This document shows positions 20,260-29,557 of a stretch of DNA of 64,000 nucleotides, one piece after another. Origin of the DNA: Seonamhaeicola sp. (GTDB lineage: Bacteria > Bacteroidota > Bacteroidia > Flavobacteriales > Flavobacteriaceae). Each line of letters opens with the position of its first letter. Position 1 is the stretch's first letter. Both the position numbers and the translations under genes were made by a program. The notes beneath the pieces were generated by a model. It was not told the DNA's origin. It did no database searches and saw only the letters and a list, made by a program, of their open reading frames with translations. Location of the stretch: positions 52,846 to 116,845 of the forward strand of contig NZ_JANQJQ010000013.1 of assembly GCF_028281565.1 (NCBI RefSeq), read 5' to 3'.

Positions 20260-21076
20260 TTTGAGCTTCTTTTCGTTTTTGATTTCTAACCACGATTTTA
20301 GAAATATAAATACTTACTTGGTATAAGACTAGTATTGGAATAGCCACTATAATCTGACTGACGATATCCGGTGGTGTAATAATTGCTGATAAAATTAAAA
20401 CCACTACCAGGGCATATTTCCTGTATTTCTTAAGGATTTCCGGGGTTACCAACCCGATTCTTGTAAAGAAATAGATGATGATTGGTAGTTCAAAAATGAG
20501 TCCGGAGGCCAAGGCCGAAGAGCGAACCAAAGCAATGTAAGAACTAATATCAATTTGGTTATCAACAAGATCTGCAACATTATAGTTTGCCAAAAAGTTA
20601 ATAGATAAAGGCGTTACAATATAGTAGCCAAAAAGAACCCCTAAAAAGAACAAAAGTGATGAGATTATAATAAAACCTCTGGAATGTTTTCTTTCGTTTT
20701 CATGTAAACCGGGACTTATAAATTTCCATAATTGGTAAATGACATAAGGAAATGAAATAACAAAACCACCTAAAATAGCGGTCCATATATCTGCCGAAAA
20801 CTGGCCTGCCATGGTTCGGTTTTGGATCATCATAGGGACTTCTTCATTACAAAAAGTAGTATCAACACCAATATAAGTAGCACCTCTGCATAGAAATTCA
20901 TAAGTAGGGAAACTCATGTCTAACGGTGCAAAAATGATGTCTTCAAAAATGAACCGGCTGAAAATAAATGCCAGTGTAGCTACAATGACTACTGCTAAAC
21001 AAATTCTGATTAAATGCCACCTTAAATCTTCAAGATGATCTAAAAAAGACATCTCGTTTACGTTTTTTTTCGCCAT
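20252..21076 (-). CDS. tatC: Twin-arginine translocase subunit TatC
   Basis: MSFLDHLEDLRWHLIRI; multi-TM; RKYALVVVLILSAIITPPD. Confidence 0.95.
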   Translation of the reverse strand: MAKKNVNEMSFLDHLEDLRWHLIRICLAVVIVATLAFIFSRFIFEDIIFAPLDMSFPTYEFLCRGATYIGVDTTFCNEEVPMMIQNRTMAGQFSADIWTAILGGFVISFPYVIYQLWKFISPGLHENERKHSRGFIIISSLLFFLGVLFGYYIVTPLSINFLANYNVADLVDNQIDISSYIALVRSSALASGLIFELPIIIYFFTRIGLVTPEILKKYRKYALVVVLILSAIITPPDIVSQIIVAIPILVLYQVSIYISKIVVRNQKRKEAQNV

Positions 21077-22041
21077 TATATAATGCCTTCTTTTATTAAA
21101 TCGTGCAGGTGAACAACACCCGCATATTTTCCGTTTTCTTCAACAAGTAACTGTGTGATTTCATTCACTTCCATAATATCTAAGGCATCCACAGCCATGG
21201 TATCATTAGCTACACGTTTTGGATCAGCACTCATGATATCTTTAGCGGTTAATGAAGAAAAATTATCTCCGTTGCTCAACATCCTTCTTATATCACCATC
21301 GGTGATGATACCAATGATTACTTCATTTTCAACTACCGCAGTAACACCTAATCGTTTTTCTGATATTTCAACAATAACATCTTTTACATTGGTGTCTGCA
21401 AACACTTTTGGTTTTTCATTGACAGATGAAATATCCTGAACTCTTAAATACAATTTCTTACCTAAAGATCCGCCGGGATGATATTTGGCAAAGTCGTTAC
21501 TGGAAAAGCCTCGCATTTCCAATAGACAGACCGCCAGTGCATCACCAATAACCAATTGAGCCGTGGTGCTCGTGGTTGGTGCCAGGTTATTCGGGCATGC
21601 TTCCTTTTCAACATAAGCATTTAAAACATAATCTACTTGCTGCCCCAAGTAAGAGTCTTTATTCCCGGTTATAGCTATCATTTTGTTTTTGGCACTTTTA
21701 ATGAGTGGCACCAATACTTTAATTTCCGGCGTATTTCCACTTTTTGAGATGCAAATAACTACGTCGTCTTTTAAAATCAGTCCCAGATCACCATGAATAG
21801 CATCACCGGCATGCATAAATATTGCCGGCGTACCGGTTGAGTTTAAAGTAGCCACTATTTTGTTGGCAATAATGGCACTTTTGCCAATACCGGTTATTAT
21901 GACCCGTCCCTTGGAATTGTAGATAAGTTTTACGGCCTCTTCAAAGTCACTGGTAATCAAATTTGAAAGATTAAAAATAGCTTTGCTTTCGGCTTCTATA
22001 GTTTGTTTAGCAATTTGTAAAATAGATTTTTCGCTATTCAA
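21076..22041 (-). CDS. kdsD: KpsF/GutQ family sugar-phosphate isomerase (arabinose-5-phosphate isomerase)
   Basis: SIS domain GRVIITGIGKSAIIANKI...HAGDAIHGDLG plus two CBS domains. Confidence 0.93.
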   Translation of the reverse strand: MNSEKSILQIAKQTIEAESKAIFNLSNLITSDFEEAVKLIYNSKGRVIITGIGKSAIIANKIVATLNSTGTPAIFMHAGDAIHGDLGLILKDDVVICISKSGNTPEIKVLVPLIKSAKNKMIAITGNKDSYLGQQVDYVLNAYVEKEACPNNLAPTTSTTAQLVIGDALAVCLLEMRGFSSNDFAKYHPGGSLGKKLYLRVQDISSVNEKPKVFADTNVKDVIVEISEKRLGVTAVVENEVIIGIITDGDIRRMLSNGDNFSSLTAKDIMSADPKRVANDTMAVDALDIMEVNEITQLLVEENGKYAGVVHLHDLIKEGII

Positions 22042-22218
22042 AATTTATGTGTTTTTAGTTGATGCTTTTAAAGATTTTCTTATCTTTAAAGGTATTCAAA
22101 TTCAAATTTTGTTGTAATTTGGATTTTCGTTACAAAAGTACATGAATTTTTTTCATTTGGAAATTCATAAAAGCCAATTGAAAAATTTATATGGACTGGT
22201 AAAATGGTTACTGAAGTG

Positions 22219-22258
22219 AAACTAAATTTTGTAATTTTTTGGGAACAAAATTTAGTTT
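22219..22258 (+). repeat. 14-bp perfect inverted repeat AAACTAAATTTTGT-N12-ACAAAATTTAGTTT
   Basis: Directly read; lies between divergent kdsD and recQ. Confidence 0.8.
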
Positions 22259-22380
22259 TTTGCGGAAGAAAACTAACGAAAAAATATGAGGGTTCTTCAA
22301 AGTACACTAATTAATTATTCGGATGCATTTTGAGTATTTAGTGTGTTTTTAAAGTAGGTTAATTAATATTTAGTTAATTC

Positions 22381-24585
22381 ATGTTAATAGCAAAAAGTGA
22401 CTTGCATTCTGCTCTTAAAAAATATTTTGGGTTTAATAAATTCAAAGGATTGCAAGAAGATGTTGTTGAAAGTATTTTATCAAAAAATCATACGTTTGTA
22501 ATAATGCCAACAGGTGGCGGAAAGTCGCTTTGTTACCAACTTCCGGCTTTAATGCAGGAGGGTACGGCTATTGTGGTGTCTCCGTTGATCGCCTTAATGA
22601 AAAACCAGGTGGATGCCATTAGGGGCGTTTCAAATGAAGAAGGCATAGCGCACGTTTTAAATTCATCTTTAAATAAAACCGAAGTAAAACGGGTTAAAGA
22701 AGATATTATTAATGGCGTAACAAAGTTGCTCTATGTGGCTCCGGAATCTTTAACAAAAGATGAAAACGTAGACTTTTTAAAAACGGTAAGGGTATCTTTT
22801 ATGGCTATTGATGAGGCGCACTGTATTAGTGAGTGGGGGCATGACTTTAGACCGGAATATCGAAATTTACGCCATATTATCAGTAGAATCGGTGATAATA
22901 TCCCCATTATTGGTTTAACGGCCACAGCTACACCTAAAGTACAGGAAGATATCATTAAAAATCTTGGTATTTCAGGAGCAAGAACATTTAAGGCATCGTT
23001 TAACAGGCCTAATTTGTATTATGAGGTCAGACCAAAGACCAAGAATGTAGATGCCGATATTATTCGATTTATAAAGCAAAACGAAGGAAAGTCCGGGATT
23101 GTCTATTGCTTAAGTAGAAAACGCGTTGAAGAATTGGCCCAGGTGTTACAGGTAAATGGCATTAAGGCGGTTCCGTATCATGCCGGTTTAGATGCGAAAT
23201 CAAGGTCCAGTCACCAGGATATGTTCTTAATGGAAGATATTGATGTGGTGGTGGCCACCATTGCGTTTGGAATGGGAATAGATAAGCCGGATGTTAGGTT
23301 TGTTATCCATCATGATATCCCGAAAAGTATTGAAAGTTATTATCAGGAAACCGGACGTGCAGGACGTGACGGAGGTGAAGGGCATTGTTTGGCCTTTTAT
23401 GCTTATAAAGACATTGAAAAATTGGAGAAATTCATGTCTGGTAAACCTGTGGCAGAACAGGAAATTGGTCACGCCTTGCTACAGGAAGTGGTGGCGTTTG
23501 CCGAAACCTCCATATCCAGAAGAAAATTCATTTTACATTATTTTGGAGAAGAATTTGATACTAAAACCGGGGAAGGTGGTGATATGGATGACAATGTCAG
23601 GCATCCTAAAAAGAAACATGAAGCCAAAGATGATGTTATTGTGCTTTTGGAAACCATCCAGGATACCAACGAAAAATATAAATCCAAGGATTTGGTAAAT
23701 GTTATTGTAGGCAATGAGAATGCGCTTATTAATTCCCATAAAACCAACGAGCAACCATTTTTTGGAAGAGGTAAAGACAAAGACAAAAAGTATTGGATGG
23801 CACTGTTAAGACAAGTGCTTGTGGCCGGTTATCTTAAAAAAGATATTGAAACCTACGGTGTTATTAAATTAAATGACGATGGTAAGGCATTTATAAGCAG
23901 ACCGATATCATTTATGATGACCGAAGACCATGTTTATGAAGGCGAACAAGAAGACGGCACCATTATTACAGCATCCAAAGGAGGCGGTGCGGTAGCAGAT
24001 GAGACGCTGATGAATATGCTTAAAGACCTTCGTAAGAAGAATGCCAAAAAACTGGGTGTACCACCATTTGTTATTTTTCAGGACCCATCCCTTGAAGATA
24101 TGGCACTTAAGTACCCAATTACATTATCAGAACTTGGAAATGTTCATGGTGTTGGTGAAGGGAAGGCCAGGAAATACGGAAAAGATTTTGTTGAGCTCAT
24201 AGCTAAATATGTTGAAGAGAACGATATTGTCCGTCCGGACGATTTAGTGGTGAAGTCAACAGGGAGTAATTCTACCTTAAAGTTATACATCATCCAGAAT
24301 ATTGACAGAAAGTTGCCTTTAGATGATATTGCGTCTTCAAAAGGTATGGAAATGGAAGAATTCATTAAGGCTATGGAAGCTATTGTGTATTCAGGAACCA
24401 AGTTAAATATCAGTTATTGGATTGATGAAATTCTTGACGAAGACCAGCAGGAAGAAATTCACGAGTATTTTATGGAATCTGAGTCGGATGCTATTGATGA
24501 TGCCATTGAAGAGTTTGATGGTGATTATGATGATGAAGAACTTCGCCTATATAGAATTAAGTTTATTAGTGAAGTAGCTAATTAG
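22381..24585 (+). CDS. recQ: ATP-dependent DNA helicase RecQ
   Basis: MPTGGGKSLCYQLPA, DEAHCISEWGHDFRPEY, YYQETGRAGRDG, HRDC-like C-terminus. Confidence 0.96.
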   Translation: MLIAKSDLHSALKKYFGFNKFKGLQEDVVESILSKNHTFVIMPTGGGKSLCYQLPALMQEGTAIVVSPLIALMKNQVDAIRGVSNEEGIAHVLNSSLNKTEVKRVKEDIINGVTKLLYVAPESLTKDENVDFLKTVRVSFMAIDEAHCISEWGHDFRPEYRNLRHIISRIGDNIPIIGLTATATPKVQEDIIKNLGISGARTFKASFNRPNLYYEVRPKTKNVDADIIRFIKQNEGKSGIVYCLSRKRVEELAQVLQVNGIKAVPYHAGLDAKSRSSHQDMFLMEDIDVVVATIAFGMGIDKPDVRFVIHHDIPKSIESYYQETGRAGRDGGEGHCLAFYAYKDIEKLEKFMSGKPVAEQEIGHALLQEVVAFAETSISRRKFILHYFGEEFDTKTGEGGDMDDNVRHPKKKHEAKDDVIVLLETIQDTNEKYKSKDLVNVIVGNENALINSHKTNEQPFFGRGKDKDKKYWMALLRQVLVAGYLKKDIETYGVIKLNDDGKAFISRPISFMMTEDHVYEGEQEDGTIITASKGGGAVADETLMNMLKDLRKKNAKKLGVPPFVIFQDPSLEDMALKYPITLSELGNVHGVGEGKARKYGKDFVELIAKYVEENDIVRPDDLVVKSTGSNSTLKLYIIQNIDRKLPLDDIASSKGMEMEEFIKAMEAIVYSGTKLNISYWIDEILDEDQQEEIHEYFMESESDAIDDAIEEFDGDYDDEELRLYRIKFISEVAN

Positions 24586-24589
24586 TACT

Positions 24590-24614
24590 CAGTAATCAGT
24601 AGGCAGTAATCAGT
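24590..24614 (+). repeat. Direct repeat CAGTAATCAGT x2 (3-bp spacer)
   Basis: cagtaatcagt-agg-cagtaatcagt directly after the recQ stop. Confidence 0.7.
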
Positions 24615-24688
24615 CTTGGTTTTCTGTCATCAGTCATCTTTCTTTAAAAACTTCTAACATCTAACTTCGTTCTTCTAACTTACTTTTC

Positions 24689-24696
24689 TATCTTTG
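24689..24696 (+). promoter_or_regulatory. Bacteroidetes -7 element TATCTTTG
   Basis: Match to TAnnTTTG 23 nt upstream of the ATG at 24719; no clear -33 TTG. Confidence 0.5.
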
Positions 24697-24718
24697 CACT
24701 TTCTTAAAAATTAGAACA

Positions 24719-25651
24719 ATGCAAGACGGATTATACGCAAAATTCAACACGACGAAAGGCGAAATTTTAGTTGCTTTAGAATACAAAAAAACGCCGGGAA
24801 CGGTAGGTAACTTTGTCGCTTTGGCAGAAGGTAATTTAGAAAATGCTGTAAAGCCACAAGGAACACCTTATTATGACGGATTAAAATTTCACAGGGTGAT
24901 TCCGGATTTTATGATTCAGGGTGGATGCCCCCAGGGAACCGGAACAGGAAATCCCGGATACCAGTTTGATGACGAATTTCACCCGGAATTAAAGCACGAT
25001 GGCCCGGGCGTTTTGTCAATGGCTAATGCAGGTCCCGGAACTAACGGAAGCCAATTTTTTATAACTCATGTGGAAACCCCATGGTTAGATAATAATCACA
25101 CTGTTTTTGGTAAGGTAGAGCACGGACAGGAAGTGGTTGATGCCATTGCTCAGGACGATGCCATTGAAACTTTAGAAATTGTTAGGGTTGGAGCAGATGC
25201 AGAAGCCTATAATGCCGTTGAAGCTTTCAGAACATTTGAAGGAGCCAGAGAAAAAAGAATAGCAGAAGAAAAGGCTAAGGCTGAGGCAGAATTGGAAAAA
25301 CTGGCAACCGGTTTTGAAAAAACAGATAGTGGTTTAAGATATCAGATCATTCAAAAAGGAGATGGTATAAAAGCTGAAAAAGGGAAAACAGTTTCGGTTC
25401 ATTATAAAGGGCAATTAGCAGATGGGACCGTTTTCGATTCATCTTATAAAAGAAACCAGCCAATTGATTTTCCAATTGGTGTTGGCCAGGTCATTCCGGG
25501 CTGGGACGAAGGCATTCAATTATTAAGCGTAGGTGATAAAGCACGTTTGGTAATTCCAAGTCACTTAGGCTATGGAAGTAGAGGAGCCGGTGGGGTTATT
25601 CCACCTAATGCTACATTGATTTTTGATGTTGAATTGATGCATGTGAAATAA
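24719..25651 (+). CDS. Dual-domain peptidyl-prolyl isomerase: N-terminal cyclophilin plus C-terminal FKBP
   Basis: [21 protein letters not shown]...[12 protein letters not shown] (cyclophilin) and [19 protein letters not shown]...[13 protein letters not shown] (FKBP). Confidence 0.95.
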   Translation: MQDGLYAKFNTTKGEILVALEYKKTPGTVGNFVALAEGNLENAVKPQGTPYYDGLKFHRVIPDFMIQGGCPQGTGTGNPGYQFDDEFHPELKHDGPGVLSMANAGPGTNGSQFFITHVETPWLDNNHTVFGKVEHGQEVVDAIAQDDAIETLEIVRVGADAEAYNAVEAFRTFEGAREKRIAEEKAKAEAELEKLATGFEKTDSGLRYQIIQKGDGIKAEKGKTVSVHYKGQLADGTVFDSSYKRNQPIDFPIGVGQVIPGWDEGIQLLSVGDKARLVIPSHLGYGSRGAGGVIPPNATLIFDVELMHVK

Positions 25652-25741
25652 GCAGGGAGACATCCCTAATAGTAGTATATCGGAACGTGTGAATCGCTTG
25701 CCCTGAGTGAAGTCCAAGGGTATTAAAAATTACAATATTCG

Positions 25742-25766
25742 AGCACTTCTTTTGAAGTGCTTTTTT
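25742..25766 (+). terminator. Rho-independent terminator AGCACTTC-TTTT-GAAGTGCT-TTTTT
   Basis: Perfect 8-bp stem followed by U tract, downstream of the PPIase gene. Confidence 0.85.
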
Positions 25767-25856
25767 CTGCCTAATTTTCGTGCTTATTTAAAGCTTTTTT
25801 ACAGTGTTTATCGGATATTTTTCACCTTTTTATTTAGGAGATATAGTTTTGCAAGT

Positions 25857-26288
25857 ATGGTTAGTGTAAAAGATTCAAGTTTTTATACAGAGGTTTTAAA
25901 GGAACTAAATTATCCTTTTGCTACAGCATTTATCTTTAAAGGCTTTGTAGTTGTAGAAATTAACGAAGGTATTGAATATACCTGGGATAATCACGGAAAG
26001 TTAATGGCCCAGGATGTCGCTTATTTTTTAGGAACCGATGGAGGCAATTTAATTTATATTTCTAACAGGATGCATTCCTATTCGGTTGTTCCCCAGGATT
26101 GGCTTAAATTTTTCAGGTCCGACTATCGCTTAAAAGAATACTATGTTGTAAGCCCTAACCGTAAGGGAACATTCAATTTAATAATTGAAAGCCTGTTTTT
26201 TAAGAATAAGATAAAAAGTTTTCCCTCTTTATCAGAGGCCGTAGTATCTGCCAAGAATAGTACTTTAAAAGAAGAAGTAAATAATTAG
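25857..26288 (+). CDS. Conserved-looking hypothetical protein (start revised from 25707)
   Basis: The ORF-track start overlaps the terminator at 25742-25766; ATG at 25857 is preceded by TAGTTTTG (TAnnTTTG). Confidence 0.6.
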   Translation: MVSVKDSSFYTEVLKELNYPFATAFIFKGFVVVEINEGIEYTWDNHGKLMAQDVAYFLGTDGGNLIYISNRMHSYSVVPQDWLKFFRSDYRLKEYYVVSPNRKGTFNLIIESLFFKNKIKSFPSLSEAVVSAKNSTLKEEVNN

Positions 26289-26345
26289 AACAGTCACTTT
26301 TAACAAGAAGATGCTGTTCTAATTATTTAAGTTTTGAGTTGTTTA

Positions 26346-28139
26346 CTAGTGTTTCTTGAACACAGGCTTATGATGTCTTTCTATTTTAAAAACATAGGCG
26401 TAGTTACCTTTCTTTTGGGGCGTCTTTATAACTAAGCCGTGCCGTGTAAGCGACCAGTCTAGTGGTTTATCGTCTCCAAGAAGCGAAATGCTTTTAATTT
26501 CAGATTTATAGAAGCCTCGGTAAACGGGGGTATCCAGATCTTCGGGAGTAAAGTGAAGGGTTTCGCCGTCGTAGACGAAATAACCTTCAAACTCTTCTGT
26601 TTCTAAGAATATTTCTGCTCCATTTTGTGTATAGTATCCACTATTGACCTTGGTTTCAAAATCGCCACCCGTGGCTATGACTTTTTGGTTTTCCTTGAAT
26701 GATAATTTAACAGTCCCCAGGTCTTCAACCTTTACCTTAAAATCATGACCTGCAATTGTGGCTACATCTTTGTAATCATTTGGGTTAATGGTATTGTATT
26801 TTTCAATACCAGTAGCAACATCGGGATCGTCACCACGTAATACGGGGATAATGGCATAGTCTCCTGGCCAATCCAGAAATGTTGCATAGAGATTGTCCCC
26901 TTTAACCGTAAAACGAATATCTTCAGGGGTATAGATCTGGTCAGATTCATTAAATCCTATTTCACCCACTTCTTCAAGATTTGTTGGTCCAACACTGGCA
27001 ATGAACCAAGGCGATGTGCCATATATGGCCTCTCCGTTTGTTTCTAACCATGTCCCCATGGCAAGTAACACCTCCTTGGCACCCTCAGGGATGGTACCGT
27101 CGGGTTTGGGGCCTACATTAAGTAATAGATACCCGTTTTTACTAACACGGTCCACTAAATTATCTATTAAGCGGTTGGGTGTTTTAAAGGTTAGGTTTTC
27201 TGCCCAGCCCCAAGCGCCGCGATCATCAACGGAATTATCGGTTATCCATTCATTATAGGTTAATTGATCTTCCTGGCCCAATTCTAAATCCCGCACGCCA
27301 GAACCTGGTATCAAATCATGGCCTTTATAGGTTATAACAACCTCTTTGTTTTTATTTAGGGCATCATTGTAATAGTATGTCATAAAGTCCTTGACATAGC
27401 CCTCGGCAATATCATCTAAAGCAAAATCGAACCATATGAAATCCGGCCCGTAATTGTCAATTACCTCAATGATTTTATGATACCATTCGTCCAGGAATGC
27501 CTCATTGATCTGATCTCCAGGTTTGTGATATTGACCGTAAAGATCGGCGTATTTGGGGTTGCTGGTGTCGTATCTTGCATCGCTTACGGGGTACCAAAAC
27601 CAGTTAGCAGCATGATGAAATGCCGTAACAAACTTCATGTCCTTTGCCTTAATGGCTTTTTCTAGTTCGCCTACAACATCGCGTTTGGGGCCCATTTTGG
27701 CCGCGTTCCAATTGGAGTATTGGGTATCCCACATGGCAAAGCCATCATGGTGTTCTGCCACTGGTCCTGCGAATTTAGCGCCCGACTTGGCAAATAGCTC
27801 AGCCCATTCCTCGGCATCAAAATTCTCGGCGGTAAACTTGAGGATTAAGTCCTTGTAGCCAATACTGTCTAGGGAGCCGAATTTACCCTCAAAGTGCTTC
27901 CTGGCCTCCGAATGGGGGTTCCGGTAAAGTTCATTGGAATACCAAGTGGTATTAGATCCATGGGCATGAACCGCATATACGCCCCAATGGGTATAAATTC
28001 CAAATTTGCCCTCTTGTAGCCATTTGGGGACTTGTACCCGTCTTAGGGATTGCCAATTTGATTCGTACTTTTGCGCATAGGCGGAAAAACAAAAAAAGCA
28101 ACTAAAGACCAGGGCTTTTAGTAAAATTAGTTTCTTCAT
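26346..28139 (-). CDS. Alpha-L-fucosidase, GH29 family, secreted
   Basis: Signal peptide MKKLILLKALVFSCFFCFSAYA; WFGIYTHWGVYAVHAHGSNTTWYSNELYR-like, EHHDGFAMWDTQYSNWNA, GPDFIWFDFA, NGYLLLNVGPKPDGTIPEGAKEVL. Confidence 0.92.
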   Translation of the reverse strand: MKKLILLKALVFSCFFCFSAYAQKYESNWQSLRRVQVPKWLQEGKFGIYTHWGVYAVHAHGSNTTWYSNELYRNPHSEARKHFEGKFGSLDSIGYKDLILKFTAENFDAEEWAELFAKSGAKFAGPVAEHHDGFAMWDTQYSNWNAAKMGPKRDVVGELEKAIKAKDMKFVTAFHHAANWFWYPVSDARYDTSNPKYADLYGQYHKPGDQINEAFLDEWYHKIIEVIDNYGPDFIWFDFALDDIAEGYVKDFMTYYYNDALNKNKEVVITYKGHDLIPGSGVRDLELGQEDQLTYNEWITDNSVDDRGAWGWAENLTFKTPNRLIDNLVDRVSKNGYLLLNVGPKPDGTIPEGAKEVLLAMGTWLETNGEAIYGTSPWFIASVGPTNLEEVGEIGFNESDQIYTPEDIRFTVKGDNLYATFLDWPGDYAIIPVLRGDDPDVATGIEKYNTINPNDYKDVATIAGHDFKVKVEDLGTVKLSFKENQKVIATGGDFETKVNSGYYTQNGAEIFLETEEFEGYFVYDGETLHFTPEDLDTPVYRGFYKSEIKSISLLGDDKPLDWSLTRHGLVIKTPQKKGNYAYVFKIERHHKPVFKKH

Positions 28140-28307
28140 TTTAGGAGTTATTAATAAGTGATGCAATATAGTTTTTAAAGTTAAGAAAGTATGTTAATGT
28201 TTTCTTAATGTATATTTTTTAATCTGCCGTAACCTTAAAAAAATAGTAGTTGGATTTAGCTGGCAACTAATTAATATTTATTTTTAGTGGTCTATAAAAA
28301 CTTATTC

Positions 28308-28856
28308 ATGATAGATTCCAACACTTTAGAAAAATTAAAATATCCGATTGGGCAATTTGAATGCCCATCGCCAATTACCCAGAAGCACATTAAAGCTTGG
28401 ATTAGCATTTTAGAACAGTTTCCAATTCGTTTCGAGGCCTTGGTAAAGCACCTGTCAAAGGAACAATTAGATACGGTTTACAGGCCCGGTGGCTGGACCA
28501 TCCGGCAAGTGGTTCATCATGTGTCAGATAGCCATCATCACAGTTATACGCGTTTTAAATGGGCGTTAACAGAAGATAAACCGTTAATCAAGGCTTACAA
28601 GGAAGCAGATTGGGCGGAATTACATGATAGCAAAAGTGCTCCCATTCAAATGTCATTAGAACATATAAAAGCAATACATTATAAGTTAGTGCATTTGTTG
28701 AAAGGCTTATCCGGAGAAGATTTAAACAAAAGCTTTATTCATCCGGAAACCAACTCTGAGGTTTTACTGTCATACAATATTGGTAATTACGCATGGCATG
28801 GTGAACACCATTATGCCCATGTTGAAAGCGTTCTTAAACGAAAAGGCTGGTTATAA
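28308..28856 (+). CDS. YfiT/DinB family putative metal-dependent hydrolase (bacillithiol transferase-like)
   Basis: YRPGGWTIRQVVHHVSDSHHHSYTRFKWALTED and NIGNYAWHGEHHYAHV. Confidence 0.85.
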   Translation: MIDSNTLEKLKYPIGQFECPSPITQKHIKAWISILEQFPIRFEALVKHLSKEQLDTVYRPGGWTIRQVVHHVSDSHHHSYTRFKWALTEDKPLIKAYKEADWAELHDSKSAPIQMSLEHIKAIHYKLVHLLKGLSGEDLNKSFIHPETNSEVLLSYNIGNYAWHGEHHYAHVESVLKRKGWL

Positions 28857-29342
28857 ATGATAAGGGAGTTTCAACCAAAAGATACGCAGCAGCTTCTGGA
28901 TATTTACAATTATTACGTTTTGAATTCTGTGGTTACTTTTGATGACAAAGTACTGTCCTTCGAAACATTTCATGAAAAAGTAACCAGGATCAATTCAGAA
29001 TACCCTTTTATAGTTTTTGAAGAAAACAATACTATTTTAGGGTATGCCTATGGTAGCCGATTTAGGCCTAAACCGGCTTACAAGCATACTGTTGAATCAA
29101 CCATATATTTAAAACATACGGCTCAGGGACGGGGAATAGGTACTGCATTATACGCCAAATTGATAGCACTTTTAAAAGAAGAAAAATTTCATATCGTATT
29201 AGGTATTTTAACACTTCCTAATAAGGCCAGTGAAAAACTTCATGTAAAGCTTGGATTTAAAAAAGTAGCCCACCTGGAGGAAGTTGGCTTAAAATTTGGG
29301 GCATGGCAGGATGTAGGTGTTTTTCAGCTTAAATTAAGTTAA
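28857..29342 (+). CDS. GNAT N-acetyltransferase (phosphinothricin acetyltransferase-like)
   Basis: TVESTIYLKHTAQGRGIGTALYAKLI; LGFKKVAHLEEVGLKFGAWQDVGVFQL. Confidence 0.88.
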   Translation: MIREFQPKDTQQLLDIYNYYVLNSVVTFDDKVLSFETFHEKVTRINSEYPFIVFEENNTILGYAYGSRFRPKPAYKHTVESTIYLKHTAQGRGIGTALYAKLIALLKEEKFHIVLGILTLPNKASEKLHVKLGFKKVAHLEEVGLKFGAWQDVGVFQLKLS

Positions 29343-29413
29343 CTCCAGTCAGCTCTGGGGCATTTCTACAACCTAACTTTAATAAATATTGAAAACTCTA
29401 TAATAGTTTTGGC

Positions 29414-29437
29414 TCTCCTCTTAAATTTAAGAGGAGA
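29414..29437 (+). repeat. 24-bp perfect palindrome TCTCCTCTTAAATTTAAGAGGAGA
   Basis: Directly read; between convergent genes. Confidence 0.85.
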
Positions 29438-29445
29438 ATGAATTT

Positions 29446-29464
29446 CAGTTTCTTTTAGAAACTG
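29446..29464 (+). repeat. Hairpin CAGTTTC-TTTTA-GAAACTG
   Basis: Perfect 7-bp arms adjacent to the 24-bp palindrome. Confidence 0.6.
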
Positions 29465-29520
29465 GAAGAAAGAGGAGTTTTATTGATAACCCTCCGAATC
29501 CCAATAATAATCAGGATTCA

Positions 29521-29542
29521 CCTCCCTTTAAAAAAGGGGAGG
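29521..29542 (-). terminator. Hairpin CCTCCCTTTAAAAAAGGGGAGG
   Basis: Imperfect palindrome near the 3' end of the thioredoxin-like gene. Confidence 0.4.
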
Positions 29543-29557
29543 AGCTAGGTATTAACA

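Noticed and set aside
22086-22307. 73-aa minus-strand ORF in the kdsD-recQ spacer
   Set aside because: AT-rich, covers the inverted repeat, no family features
23291-23698. 135-aa plus-strand ORF in an alternative frame of recQ
   Set aside because: Out-of-frame within an intact helicase gene
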